Below the pieces are notes generated by a model. That model worked only from the letters and a program-made list of their open reading frames with translations. It was not told where the DNA came from and ran no database searches. This document shows, in pieces, positions 53,048-62,943 of a stretch of 64,000 nt of DNA. The stretch covers positions 421,868-485,867 of the forward strand of contig KV918778.1 of NCBI GenBank assembly GCA_002049455.2, written 5' to 3'. Position 1 is the first letter of the stretch, and every line of letters starts with the position of its first letter. The position numbers were made by a program, and so were the translations under genes. The stretch is from Porphyra umbilicalis. Lineage: Eukaryota; Rhodophyta; Bangiophyceae; Bangiales; Bangiaceae.

Positions 53048-53630
53048 ATGGCACTGTGCGGGGCCGAGGCGGCGGCCATGGTCGCCTCCATCGCCGGTAG
53101 CCGCTTGGCCGTTGAGTATTACCGGCGGGCGCTTGCCCAGTGCGGGTGGGTGCGGTGGCTCCTCGTTGGCGGTGGCGATGGCGGTGGCGATGGCGGTGGC
53201 GACATGGCGGCGGCGTTGCCGGCCGGTGCGTCTGTCACGCCCTTGTCGTCGGGGGTGCCAGCCGCGGGCGTCCTTGGCACCCTCACGGGTGTGACGTACA
53301 CGTACGTGGGGCACCACCCGGCGGGGAACGATGGCTGGCGCGATGACCCGCCCATCAGCGGCGGCGGCATGATGCTCGTTGTGGGCGTGCACGTGATGAA
53401 TCTGCTGCAACACTGGTTCAGGGAGCACCCGTCTGTGGACGGCACCAGTCGCCACGGCCGACCTTGTGTCGGGCATCGAGGCGACCGTTGCGTTTCGGTT
53501 GTGCTTTCCGCCGGGGGGGTCCGCCGCGGTGGCTGCCCCCGATGGGATTACCGCGTCTCTTTCTTTTGACTTTTGCACGGGTCCCACGCCGACTGACCAA
53601 CGCCGCCGACGAGCGTGCCACCTCCTACCG
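53048..53630 (+). CDS. Hypothetical protein, frame-broken
   Basis: Starts MALCGAEAAAMVASIAGSRL, then a Gly-Asp repeat, GVTYTYVGHHPAGNDGWRDD, and a hydrophobic stretch, GGGMMLVVGVHVMNLLQHW. Around 53440 the sensible reading moves to another frame (VATADLVSGIEATVAFRLCF). I do not recognise it. It could be the remains of a gene, possibly unrelated to the NTPase that ends 345 bp upstream. Confidence 0.35.
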
Positions 53631-54345
53631 CCAGCGTACGCAGAGCGGTGTGCCACGCCAAGATGCCGGACCCTGCTTCCCGACGCCAACGCCCACCTCG
53701 TCCGTCTACAACCTCTGCGTCGCACGATGATGATGGTGAGTCCTGGTCATTCTTTGGTTTGAAGAGGATAGGGTGTGGGGCTGGGCGGATGGCAAGAGCA
53801 GTAACGCCGGGGATCTGGTGCAATCGTAGCTGACTCCCCTTCTTCTTCGGGTTCGTGACCCATATTCTTTTCTTCTGTGCCCTGACTGTCGCACTACTAT
53901 ATATCGCCCCCATTGATTTCGTCTTTATCTCGTGCTTGGGGCTTTTACAGGCGTGGCTGCTGCCGTACGAGCGGCGGAGGCGATGAGATGCGCCGCGGAG
54001 GATCGGGCCGCGGCCGAGGGGAGTGGCGCGCGGAGCAGCGGCAGGTGCGCGCATCGGCCGGTAGCGCGGGTGAAGGATACGCCGCGACAACCGACGGCGG
54101 CGGTGACGGAGGGGGCGGGGACAGCGGTGAGCGGGGGGTGAGGGACGGCGGCGAGGGGGGGTGGAGGACGGCGGTGAGGGGGGGTGGGGGGCAGCGATGG
54201 GAGCGAGGGCGGGGGCGCCGACGCCGAGGCTGCGATTCAGCAGCGTTTTTTGGCGCAGCTGCCGTAGGCAGCAGTAGAAATAAACCGGCCGACCAAGAAA
54301 TAACGAGCGATATGACAAATAACGGGGACTACGTTGCTGCTATAT
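53631..54345. other. Intergenic before the second QueG segment
   Basis: Nothing gene-like was found. The composition turns GC-rich again from 53950. The left edge of the duplicated QueG segment follows directly at 54346. Confidence 0.45.
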
Positions 54346-56497
54346 GACACGCCATCTCTCCTCCCCCCCTCCCCCCCCCCCAACCGCCGTGTCTTCCCTT
54401 GCGCACCGCCCTCAGTGCGGCGCTCGCTGGGCGGCAGCCGCCCCCCCCAGCATGCACGGGGAGATGGGCTACCTCGCCCGCCCCGACCGGCTCGCGCGAC
54501 GGCGGGACTTGAACCTCATCCTCGCGGGCGTCGGCTCCGTCATTGTCACGTCGCTCATGTATTGGCCGGGCACGGACGGGTTTCCGCCGTCCCACCGGGT
54601 GGCGCCGCCGCTGCCGGCGGGTCGGCGGCGGGCACGCGCGGCGGCGGCGGCGCGGGCGGCAGCGGCAGCAACGGCCGCGTCGGCGGCGCCGCCCACCGCA
54701 GACAGCCCCCCCGCGTCGGCCGTGCCGGCCGCCGCCGCCGCCGCCGCCGCCGCACGCGCGGCTGGGGACCCCCCCCTCCCCCCCCCGAGCCCGCCCGCGG
54801 CATCGTCTCGGCCTACGCGTGGGGCGCCGACTACCACACCCTCCTCGGCGGCCACTTGCACGCGCTCGCCACGTCCCTCCACGCTGCCGCCGGCGGCGTC
54901 GGCCGCTACTATGTCGACACGGGGGCGGTCTTTGAGCGCGACTTTGGCGCCCGCGCGGGCCTCGGCTGGGTCGGCAAAAACAGCATGCTCATCCACCCGC
55001 GGCTCGGCTCGGGGTTTTTTCTTGGGGAGCTCCTGTCGACGCTCCCGCTGCCGGCCGACGTGCCGCCCGTCGGCAAAGCGCGCGGCGGGTGTGGCGGGTG
55101 CACCCGCTGCCAGGTGGCGTGCCCGGCCGGCGCGCTGTCGACGGACTACGTCGTCGACGCGCGGCGGTGCGTGTCGTACCTGCCCATTGAGCTCAAGGGG
55201 CCCATCCCCGTGGCCCTGCGGGCGGGCCTCGGCGGCCGCATCTATGGGTGCGACGTGTGCCAAGTCGTGTGCCCGTGGAATGGGTTCGCGTGGGAGTCGG
55301 GCGGCGGCGGCGGCGCCGCGGCGCCGCGGGAAGGGACCTCCCCCGCCCCCGCCGTACCGGCGGCGACCGGGGGCGGGAGGAGCCCCCTCTTTGGCGCCGT
55401 CGCCGCCGACACGACCTCCCCCGCGCTCCTGCCGTTGTTGACGGCGACCGAGGCGCAGTTTCGGGGCCGCTACGGCGGCTCGGCGGTCGGCCGCATTGGG
55501 CGGGAGCGGATGGCGCGCAACGCCGCCGTGGCGCTCGGCAACGTGGGGGGGGTGCCCTCCGTGGGCGCCCTCGACGCGGCGGCGGTGGGGGACCCGTCGG
55601 CGCTGGTGCGGGAGCACGCTGCGTGGGGGGCCGCCCGGATACGGGAGCGGTTTGGGTTGTTGAGGGGGAGGGCGGGGGGGGTGCAGCGCATCGACGGGGG
55701 GGGGATGACGCTGGGGGGGGGGGGCGGGGGGGAGCGGGAAAGACGAGCGCCGGCGGCGGCAGAGGGGCCGCGGGAGCGCGTGGGGGGGTAAGAGCCCCGC
55801 CCTCAGACACAAAACCACTCTTTACACCAACGGCACGGGCACGCGGTGCGCCGCGGGGGCCCGCGGCGGCCCGCCCTCACCACTGCCACGCCGCGCGGAA
55901 CACGACCACACGGCGGCCGCAGCCGCGCGGGTGGGGCGCGCCGCGGCCGGCCCGCGCCGCGCCGCCGCGGCCGAGGGGCGCGCCGCCACGGGGCGCGCCT
56001 CCATGGCGACGCGCCCCCCCCACCGCCGCCCCGCCAACGCGGTCGTCCCGCCCACCACCAGCGGCCGCCGCACCCGCGGGTGCTCCGCCGACGCCCGCGA
56101 CGGCCGCCCGAGGCGCCACCACCGGCGGCACCCCCCCCCCCCCCCGTCCCCAGTCGACCGCCCCCACGGCCGCGCTGCCACCCCCCCCCCCCCGCCGACG
56201 GCGCACCGTCGCCACGCCGCCGCCGCGCCGCCGGCCGCGCCGCGCGCCGCCGCGGCCGCGCGCGCGCCCCGCCGGCTGCGTCGTGCCCCGACGGGACGCC
56301 GGGCAGAGGCCACCGCGGGCGGGCACGCGCCGCCACCAGGGGGGGGGGGGGCGCGCGGGGATGGCCAGCCCCCCGGCCACCCCCGGCGGCCACGGCGGGC
56401 GCGTCCCCCCATCCCCCCCCCCACCACCGCCCGCCAACGGCGCCCCCCCCCCCCGCGCCCCTCACCGCCGCCCCGGCGGGCGGCGCCCCCCCCCGAC
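54346..56497. repeat. Segmental duplication, copy B (QueG segment)
   Basis: About 99% identical by eye to 16214-18362. The left breakpoint lies inside what is QueG intron 2 in copy A; the right edge runs without interruption into the CDC26-like gene. Confidence 0.9.
54450..55791 (+). pseudogene. queG: QueG duplicate lacking exons 1-2
   Basis: Carries the whole main QueG exon (MHGEMGYLARPDR through the iron-sulfur clusters CGGCTRCQVACP and CDVCQVVCP to the HEAT-like C-terminus) but none of the upstream coding exons. The sequence before 54346 is unrelated. The frame change in the Ala/Pro linker is the same as in copy A. Unlike copy A, it reaches an in-frame TAA at 55789-55791. Substitutions from copy A include Pro to Ala (LPG/LAG), Tyr to Phe (NGYA/NGFA) and Thr to Pro (YLTI/YLPI). 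A new start within the exon would remove part of the N-terminal domain. Confidence 0.8.
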
Positions 56498-56868
56498 GGC
56501 GAAGGCGTCACGAGCGGGTCCATCTCCATTGGGGAGGGGCCGCCGCCGCCGCCGCCACGGATGGGTGGCGGGGTCGGCGACGCCGCCGCCGCCGGTGCGC
56601 GCGCGGCGGATACGGGGGCGCCGCCGCCGCCGCCGCCGCCGCCGGTCGCCGCCGACGCCGCCGCCGTCGGGACGCCTGCCGGGGTGTAGGGCGACGCTGC
56701 CGCCACGCCGGCGGCGGCGGCGGCCGGGGTGGCGCCGCCGCCGCCGCCGCTGCCGCCGCCGGGAGTGGCCGCGTGCGGGCCCGCCGCGGGGCGGGCGGCG
56801 AGGTAGGCGTGCAGCTCGTCCACGTCCTCCTGCGTCAACTCGATCGGCGTCGGGAGGCGGCGGAGCAT
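55822..56868 (-). CDS. CDC26/APC12-like anaphase-promoting complex subunit
   Basis: The ATG at 56868 opens MLRRLPTPIELTQEDVDELH and continues AYLAARP. This matches the highly conserved N-terminus of CDC26, the small APC/C subunit whose first residues insert into the Cdc16/APC6 superhelix. The rest is Ala/Gly-rich with SPMEMDPLVTPSPS and no family similarity. CDC26 proteins are normally under about 120 residues, whereas the open frame here runs on for 349, into the duplicated QueG segment, so the true end or an intron is not determined. A remnant lacking the start lies at 34768-35076. Confidence 0.65.
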   Translation of the reverse strand: MLRRLPTPIELTQEDVDELHAYLAARPAAGPHAATPGGGSGGGGGATPAAAAAGVAAASPYTPAGVPTAAASAATGGGGGGGGAPVSAARAPAAAASPTPPPIRGGGGGGPSPMEMDPLVTPSPSGGGAARRGGGEGRGGGGRRWRAVVGGGMGGRARRGRRGWPGGWPSPRAPPPPGGGACPPAVASARRPVGARRSRRGARAAAAARGAAGGAAAAWRRCAVGGGGGVAARPWGRSTGDGGGGGCRRWWRLGRPSRASAEHPRVRRPLVVGGTTALAGRRWGGRVAMEARPVAARPSAAAARRGPAAARPTRAAAAAVWSCSARRGSGEGGPPRAPAAHRVPVPLV

Positions 56869-57180
56869 CGTGGGGGTGGCCTCTGGTGGGTGGGGGTGGA
56901 GGGAGGGAGGGAGGGCGGGCGGCAAGAGGAAATACAGCAAGAAGAAAAAAGGGGGGGGACAGCGGCGCGCCGAGGACCTCTAGGGTCCACATGCGTTCCG
57001 ATAAATTCGAATATTATCCGGTTGTACTTACTTGAATGGGACAAGTGCCAGATGTTCAATCTGGCGTCGAACGACGGCGCGTTCTTAGTCTCCACCAACG
57101 CTGATTCGGACACGTCGCGCCATACCTGCCACGTCTCTGCCACGTTTCACCAATATGGCGTCGAACGCACGTTTGTGGCT

Positions 57181-57582
57181 CCGCCCTTATGCATCAAATA
57201 ATGCACCCTCTCTCAGGGCCAAACAACGACGGTTCGACACCACTTTTTTTGGCGTCTGGAGCACCCCCCGTTTGTACAGCCGTTCTCTCAAAAACCTCGC
57301 ACGCCAACTGTTGCACCACTCTGACAAATCGGCCTGTGCGACCCCGTAAAGGCTGGTTTGTAAGAGTGGTGCAACAGTTGGCGTGCGAGGTTTTTGCGAG
57401 AACGGCTGTATGCGTAGCGCAATGGCTCCGAGTTCCGCCAAGAGTAACAAGACATGAATGAGTCCGTTTCTGTTGTCAAAAGGAGCGTGCCAGGCCGGGA
57501 AGCACGAAAAAAGTGGTGCCCAAAAAGTGCATCAAATGATGCCCAGGGCATCAAATGATGCACTCCGTAGAATAGACACTAG
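57181..57582. mobile_element. CTAG-family element, copy 3, left end not found
   Basis: The right end is GTAGAATAGACACTAG (57567-57582), preceded by two GCATCAAATGATGC palindromes (about 57530 and 57549). A related palindrome at 57191-57204 marks the other side, but no CTAGTGTCTATTC left terminus is present upstream. The element is interrupted by a foldback MITE at 57275-57410. Confidence 0.6.
57275..57410. mobile_element. Foldback MITE family A, copy 3
   Basis: The best preserved copy: complementary arms from TACAGCCGTTCTC to GAACGGCTGTA around a short loop, with TA at both ends. It is nested in the CTAG-family element. Confidence 0.8.
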
Positions 57583-58235
57583 CGACGCGGTCGATACCAT
57601 CGACGCGGTGGGGCAGCCGGCGCGACGAGCCACGCGGACCACGCTCGCCCGTGACTCCATGGTGCTGGGTGGCGTGGCCCATTGGCGCAAGCGTACTCGC
57701 GCGGCGACGGTCGGCACTGCCGCAACCGCCTGCCGCCGTTGCGAGTGATGGTGACGAGGCGGAATGACGGGGCGGGCATCTGGGGCCATGGGCTCCGTCT
57801 CGAGCGCCCTCGCCTTTTCCCCCGCGGCGGCAGTCTCCATTGACAGGGCGCGGCGGGAGCAACCAGGTCCGAGGGCGGGGGGGTGGAGCAGCGGGGACAA
57901 AGGGGAGTGCTTCTCCGCGTGCGCGCGCCGGGGCGGCGGCGGCTCCAGACGCGCCCACACAGTTGAGGCGGCGCGGCATGAATAGGGTGGCCGGCCAAGG
58001 TCGCGAAGAATAAAAGCAGTCGGCACGATACGCGTGGAGCAAGGCGACCGCATGGACGAGGTGCACCACCCGCCCTTTCCCCGCTCCACTCCCAAGCAAC
58101 CCCTCCACCCTACCTCACCATTCCCCTTGCGCGCGCGCGCCCTCCCCACGTCTCCCTCTTCCGCTTCCGCGCCCGCCCCCGTCTCGACTTGCCTTCCACG
58201 CCCCCCCTGCCCCCTCCTCTCTTGCCCCCCCCGCC
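57583..58235. other. Intergenic, no supported gene
   Basis: Frames here (for example 57532-58149 minus) are low-complexity and motif-free. The stretch lies 3' of the plastid-protein gene. Confidence 0.5.
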
Positions 58236-59699
58236 TTACCGAGACGCATCGATAAACTTGACGAGCTGGCTCTCAAACCGGAGCGGTTCCGGCTTGAAGC
58301 GCGTCGTCTCGACCCGCGTGTCGTTGCCATACACCTCCCGGATCGCAAAATCATAGACGGTAATCAGGCGCTCGAGCAACCCCCCGTACGCATTGACCGG
58401 GAACAGGTGCAGCTGGTTGACGAGCGTGCCGAGGCCGACGAGGACGGCCTCCCCCCGCCCCCCATCGTCCTCATCGCCGAGCGCCGCCACCATCTCCTGC
58501 TGCGCGTCCGGGTCGGCGACAAAAAAGTCGCCGAGCCACCCCATCTCGGGGCGGAGGACGGCCATGGCCGCCGCGCGCCCGCGGAGGCGGTCGACGACCG
58601 TCCGCAGGGCGCCCTGCACGTCGACATTGACGAGCTCGGGGGCGACGCGCCCGCGCTCCTCCCACGCCGTCACTGACGCGTACAGGACCGTCCAAAAAGC
58701 CGCCACGTCGTCGGCGCTCGTCCCGACCGCCCGCCCATTGGTCGCCCGGTCGGGGTTGGCGTCGGCAACAACGGCCATGAGGCGGCTCTCGGCGGCAAGC
58801 ACCGCCGCGTGGAACGGCTGGTCGACGCGCCACGTGATGGCCACGACCGCGTCGCGCGTCGACCGGAGGACGGCTGCCGCGGCCGCGTCGCCCGCCGACT
58901 CGGCGGCGAGGACCCGCGACGTGAGGGCGACAAAGAAGCGCTGGCCGAGGAGGTGGCGATTGGCCACCACGGACCGCTCCAAGGGGTCCCCAGCCTCCAA
59001 TCCGCGGAGCGCGGCGAGCCGCTCCTCAATCGTCGAGTCGAGCGCCCACCGCAGCGACGCCGCCTCGTCGGCCGACACGGTCGGCAGCGGCGGCGGCGGG
59101 GGCGTGTCGGGGATGTCATCGTCGAGGGCGAGCGACGGGTCGGCGGCAAAGCTCTCGGCGGTGGCGCCCGCCGCCGCGTCGGCCGCCGCCGCCGCCGCCG
59201 CGCGCGCGGCGGATTTTTCGACGAGCACCCTGAGGCGCCCGACCAGCTGCCGGTCAACGACGACGGGGGGGGCCTCGACCGCCGCCCCGTCGGGCACAAT
59301 GATGCGGGGGGGGTCCGCGGCGGCGGCGGCGGCGGCGCCGTCGGCGGGCTCCCCGCCAACCACCTCGACCGACTTGACGACCGCCTCGGTGGGTGGGGGG
59401 GACGGCACGGGCACCTCTGTGGCCGCCGCCGCCGCTGCTGCCGCCGACGCCACGCCCGCCGCCGCCGTCGGGGGCACGGCGGGCACGGCCGCCGGGGCCT
59501 TGGCCGACGACGCGGCGGCGGCCTTGCCCTTTTTCTTTTTACCCCCGCCGCCCTTGGCCTTCATCGTGAGGGGGGGGGCGACGGGCGCGCCGGCCGCCGG
59601 CCGGCGGGTGCACAGGCGGACGCTGGCGGAGGTGCCGCCGGCCGCCCGCCCAACGGCCGCCCGCCCGCTGCCGGCGACGAGGAAGGCCATCGAGTCCAT
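58236..59699 (-). CDS. Probable plastid-targeted protein of unknown function
   Basis: 487 residues from MDSMAFLVAGSGRAAVGRAA (59699); a second ATG follows at 59690. The first 50 residues are Ser/Arg/Ala-rich with few acids and resemble a plastid transit peptide, followed by a Lys-rich patch (KAKGGGGKKKKGKA) and an Ala/Pro linker. The C-terminal 250 residues look conserved and helical: LRWALDSTIEERLAALRGLE, VAITWRVDQPFHAAVLAAES, ELVNVDVQGALRTVVDRLRG, MGWLGDFFVADPDAQQEMVA, LVNQLHLFPVNAYGGLLERL. I do not recognise the family. One uninterrupted frame, good stop (TAA-equivalent at 58236). Upstream in-frame sequence to 59870 is Pro-rich and probably untranslated. Confidence 0.7.
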   Translation of the reverse strand: MDSMAFLVAGSGRAAVGRAAGGTSASVRLCTRRPAAGAPVAPPLTMKAKGGGGKKKKGKAAAASSAKAPAAVPAVPPTAAAGVASAAAAAAAATEVPVPSPPPTEAVVKSVEVVGGEPADGAAAAAAADPPRIIVPDGAAVEAPPVVVDRQLVGRLRVLVEKSAARAAAAAAADAAAGATAESFAADPSLALDDDIPDTPPPPPLPTVSADEAASLRWALDSTIEERLAALRGLEAGDPLERSVVANRHLLGQRFFVALTSRVLAAESAGDAAAAAVLRSTRDAVVAITWRVDQPFHAAVLAAESRLMAVVADANPDRATNGRAVGTSADDVAAFWTVLYASVTAWEERGRVAPELVNVDVQGALRTVVDRLRGRAAAMAVLRPEMGWLGDFFVADPDAQQEMVAALGDEDDGGRGEAVLVGLGTLVNQLHLFPVNAYGGLLERLITVYDFAIREVYGNDTRVETTRFKPEPLRFESQLVKFIDASR

Positions 59700-60632
59700 G
59701 CCGGGCGCAGGGGGTAGTGACGACAGCGGCGACAATGGAATGAGGAGAAAACAGGGGGGTAGGCCGAGGGGAGGGGGGGATGACCATGGGGGGAGGGGGG
59801 ACGGGCAGGATGGCGGCGGGGGTGGGGCGACCGAGCTCGCGATGCTCGAGGCCGCCGTCTCGCCGCGCAAAAGTCTCGCTGCCGACGTGCGGCTGGAAGC
59901 GGGGGGCTTGCAAACTCAGATCTCTTGAGATGGACTTGGCGATACGATATCACGATTTTAACAGATGATTGTGTGGGTGACTTGTTCATCCATCATTAAA
60001 TTGTGGGGTGCATTGTGAAGCGCGCCGGAAACGCCCCTCCCCTTGGTGGGGTCAAGCGCTACAGTGCGCAAGTGGCGAAAAAGGACCCTTCAACTCGCGA
60101 TGGTACACCCCCGCTATGGCACGCGGCGCGTCGTCGACCGTCTCCACCAGCCGACCTCAATGGTGACCCCCACGGCCCGGAGCGCGCTGAATGGCCGTGC
60201 CTGGCCCATTAGTGTCTCATGGAGGGTGAAGAGATGCAAGTTGGTCGACCTTGTATTCCCACTGGCGTCGGCATCGCTCCATAGCCAGTAGGAACAGTGG
60301 GCATCTACAACCAGGGCATGGGCGGTGCAGATTCCCGTCAGACTACGTTTGACGACGTGGCGAACTTCTCACGTCGGCGTCGCTCGAGGACATTCGCCAC
60401 TATGGCCACTGCGGCCGCCGCGGTCGCCAAAGCGGGCGACTGCTGTCCTGTCCGATTCTTGTTAGCCCTCGTTGAACGTGCGCTCCGCCTTCTATGTCCT
60501 CATTTGTTCACCGCTCTGTGGTTGCCACGATGCCCGTGCCCCCTTGCCGACCACGCCACCGAGGTAGCCACCGCACCAACTGACGGCCGGCCGGGTAGGA
60601 AGCGGGGCGTCTCCCTACACGCAGGCGAGCTA
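59700..60632. other. Intergenic, nothing recognised
   Basis: Mixed composition between two minus-strand genes. Short frames on both strands are without motif. No repeat array or RNA gene was seen. Confidence 0.45.
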
Positions 60633-62120
60633 TCAGAGGGCGGGCAGCACCCCGCCACCGCCACCCCCCGCGTCGTGTGCACCCGACCGCCGCACCAAAG
60701 CGTACAGGCGGCGTGGACCCACCCACCGCGTAGCGTCGACGCGGGCGGACGTCGCACGCAGGCAGCACCGCGCGGCGTCACCGCGGGGTCGGGTCCTTGC
60801 CCCCCCCCCCCCCCCCGCCCCCCCCGCCCGCCCCGCCCGCGCGCGCCCGACCTCCCGCACAAACCGCGCGTACGCGGCGGCCGGGCTCCCATAATCCATA
60901 TCGTACCAAAAATTAACGGCAACGACGAGGCCCGCGTCGGCCGCGCCACCCGCCGCCGCGGCGCCGTCGGGCCCCTGCGTCACCGCGTGGTACCACAGGG
61001 CGGGGAGGAAGAGCACCTCCCCGGGCCGCACGGTGACGCGGAGGACGCGGCCGTCGGCGCGACCGCCGCTGCCGCCGCTGCCGCCGCCGCCGCCGCCGCC
61101 GCCGTCGCTGCCGTCGCTGCCGTCGCTGCCGTCGGGGAGGGGGGGCAGCACCGCCTCCCCGCCGGGACCATCGACGTCGACCGACACCCACGGGACGGGG
61201 GGCGCGCCGGGCTCGTCGCGGAGCACCCACCCCGGGTGCGCGCGCGACGGCGGACGGGGAACCGACGCGTCGCCACCGGAGTCGGTCGCCACGTTGCTGC
61301 CCTCCCCCCCCCCCCCCCCCCCCCCCCTCCCCCCCCTCCCAGTGCCACCGGGCGACGCGGTAAAACCGTTCGGCCAGCCACGGCGCGTCTGCCGGCGGCA
61401 GCAGCGTAAAGTGTTTGGCGCCCCGCAGCACCACATAACAATTGTCGTACGGGTCGGCGTGCATGGACGTGGCCGACGCGGCGGTGCCGAGCCACAAATT
61501 GACCGCGTCGGGGGGGGCGGGGAAGGCGGGCGCCAAGCAGGGGGGGGCCACGGCGCCACGTCGGCTGCCAAGGCGGGCAGCTGCGTGCGGAGGTTGTCGT
61601 CTTGGTGGGAGAGGTACGCAACGCCGGGGAGCGGCGGCGCAGCAGCGGCGGCGCGCGCGGCACCAGTGTTGCGGCCGCCGCCACCGCCGCTGCCGCCACC
61701 GCCGCCGCCACCGCTGCCGCCACCGCCGCCGTCACCGCTGCCGCCACCGCCGCCGCCGCCGCCGCCGCTGTCGGCACCGTCGCCAGCCCCCAAAAACGGG
61801 GCCAAAAACGCGCCGAGCGTCGTCCGCACCTCGGCCGGCAGCGCAAAGCGGTCGCCGACGGGCGCGTCGGCGCGCCCGTCCGGCGTGCAATTGACCGTCA
61901 CGGCGGCGGTGCCGGCGCGGGCGGCGAGCGCCGGCGCGCCCCACCCCCCAGCGTCGGGCCACCCGTCGACGGCGCCGGTGAGCAGCAGCGGGCGGCTGCC
62001 CGTCAGGTGGTGCCGCAGAAAGTGGTCGGGGGAGAGGCTGCGCGCGTCTGCGACGGGGACCGTGCGGGGGACCCACAAGTCACGGGTGGCGGCAAAGAGG
62101 GCGGGGAGGGCGCCGTCCAT
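60633..62120 (-). CDS. JMJD7-like JmjC/cupin hydroxylase
   Basis: Fe(II)/2-oxoglutarate oxygenase of the small JmjC group; JMJD7 is a lysyl hydroxylase acting on translation-related GTPases in animals. The start is MDGALPALFAATRDLWVPRT (62120). SRPLLLTGAVDGWPDAGGWG follows. The iron site HxD is in SMHADPYDNCYVVLRGAKHF, and the distal His is in FLPALWYHAV. VPWVSVDVD and VAVNFWYDMDYGSP are characteristic of JMJD7. The HADPYDN block lies in another frame than the rest, with shifts near a G run at about 61515-61550 and the C run at about 61305-61330; a Ser/Gly expansion interrupts the middle. The natural end is probably near 60777-60810; the open frame as given extends to 60633. Confidence 0.85.
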   Translation of the reverse strand: MDGALPALFAATRDLWVPRTVPVADARSLSPDHFLRHHLTGSRPLLLTGAVDGWPDAGGWGAPALAARAGTAAVTVNCTPDGRADAPVGDRFALPAEVRTTLGAFLAPFLGAGDGADSGGGGGGGGGSGDGGGGGSGGGGGGGSGGGGGRNTGAARAAAAAPPLPGVAYLSHQDDNLRTQLPALAADVAPWPPPAWRPPSPPPPTRSICGSAPPRRPRPCTPTRTTIVMWCCGAPNTLRCCRRQTRRGWPNGFTASPGGTGRGGRGGGGGGGEGSNVATDSGGDASVPRPPSRAHPGWVLRDEPGAPPVPWVSVDVDGPGGEAVLPPLPDGSDGSDGSDGGGGGGGGSGGSGGRADGRVLRVTVRPGEVLFLPALWYHAVTQGPDGAAAAGGAADAGLVVAVNFWYDMDYGSPAAAYARFVREVGRARAGRAGGAGGGGGARTRPRGDAARCCLRATSARVDATRWVGPRRLYALVRRSGAHDAGGGGGGVLPAL

Positions 62121-62377
62121 GGCGCTGGCCGCATTGGGGGGGGGGGGGGGGGGGGTGTCGGGGGGTGGGGGGGGGGGGGGGGGGTCGGCACCGGCGCGGC
62201 GGTGCCGGGTGGTGGACACATGGCGCACGGGGTCGGGGGGGCGGTGGGTGGGGGGGGGGGGCGGAGGTCGCACGCCCGACGCGGCCGCGTCGCGCAGACC
62301 CGACCGGCGCGTCGCGGCCGGGATCAGATGCCCAATGGGGCACGCAGGCAGCGCGCACGGCGGAGAGGGAGACAAAA
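62121..62377. promoter_or_regulatory. Shared region between divergent JMJD7-like and MnmA genes
   Basis: About 257 bp separates the two start codons, full of G runs. A bidirectional promoter is the simplest reading. No specific element was identified. Confidence 0.35.
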
Positions 62378-62911
62378 ATGATGGACTGCCAGCAGCAGAG
62401 GGGGAGGGATGCGGGGGGGGGGGGGGGTGGTACAGCAACAACCGCGGGCGCGGCGGCGGCGGCCGGCGGTGTGGCGGCGGCGGCCGCCCGCCCGTGTCCC
62501 CCACTCCACCGCGCACGCGGCGTGGACACCCAATCCGCCACGCTAGTTGATCCGCCGCCGGCGACCGCCCCACCCTCGCCACGCAGCGCGGCCGCCGCGG
62601 GCGGCCGCCGCGACGGCGCCTCGGTGACCGTGGGGTCCTTTGCCCCCCCTCTCCCCCCCCTCCAGCCTTCCCCCCCACCCCCCCCCCCGCACCATGCCCC
62701 CCCCCCCCTCGGCGCCCTCATTGCGCGCGCGCTCGCGGACCTCGCGCCCGCCGTCGCCGGCGGCCGCCCCGTCCACGCGGCCGTGTCTGGGGGCGTCGAC
62801 TCGTCGGTGGCGGCGTGGCTCCTCCACGCCGCCGGCGCGGCCGTCACGCCGGTGATTGCAAAGAGCTGGGACGCGGCCGCCGTCGTTGACGACGACGACG
62901 CGCACGACAGA

Positions 62912-62943
<32 letters not shown>

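Noticed and set aside
60297..62550. Plus-strand frames over the JMJD7-like gene
   Set aside because: Antisense shadows of a conserved oxygenase.
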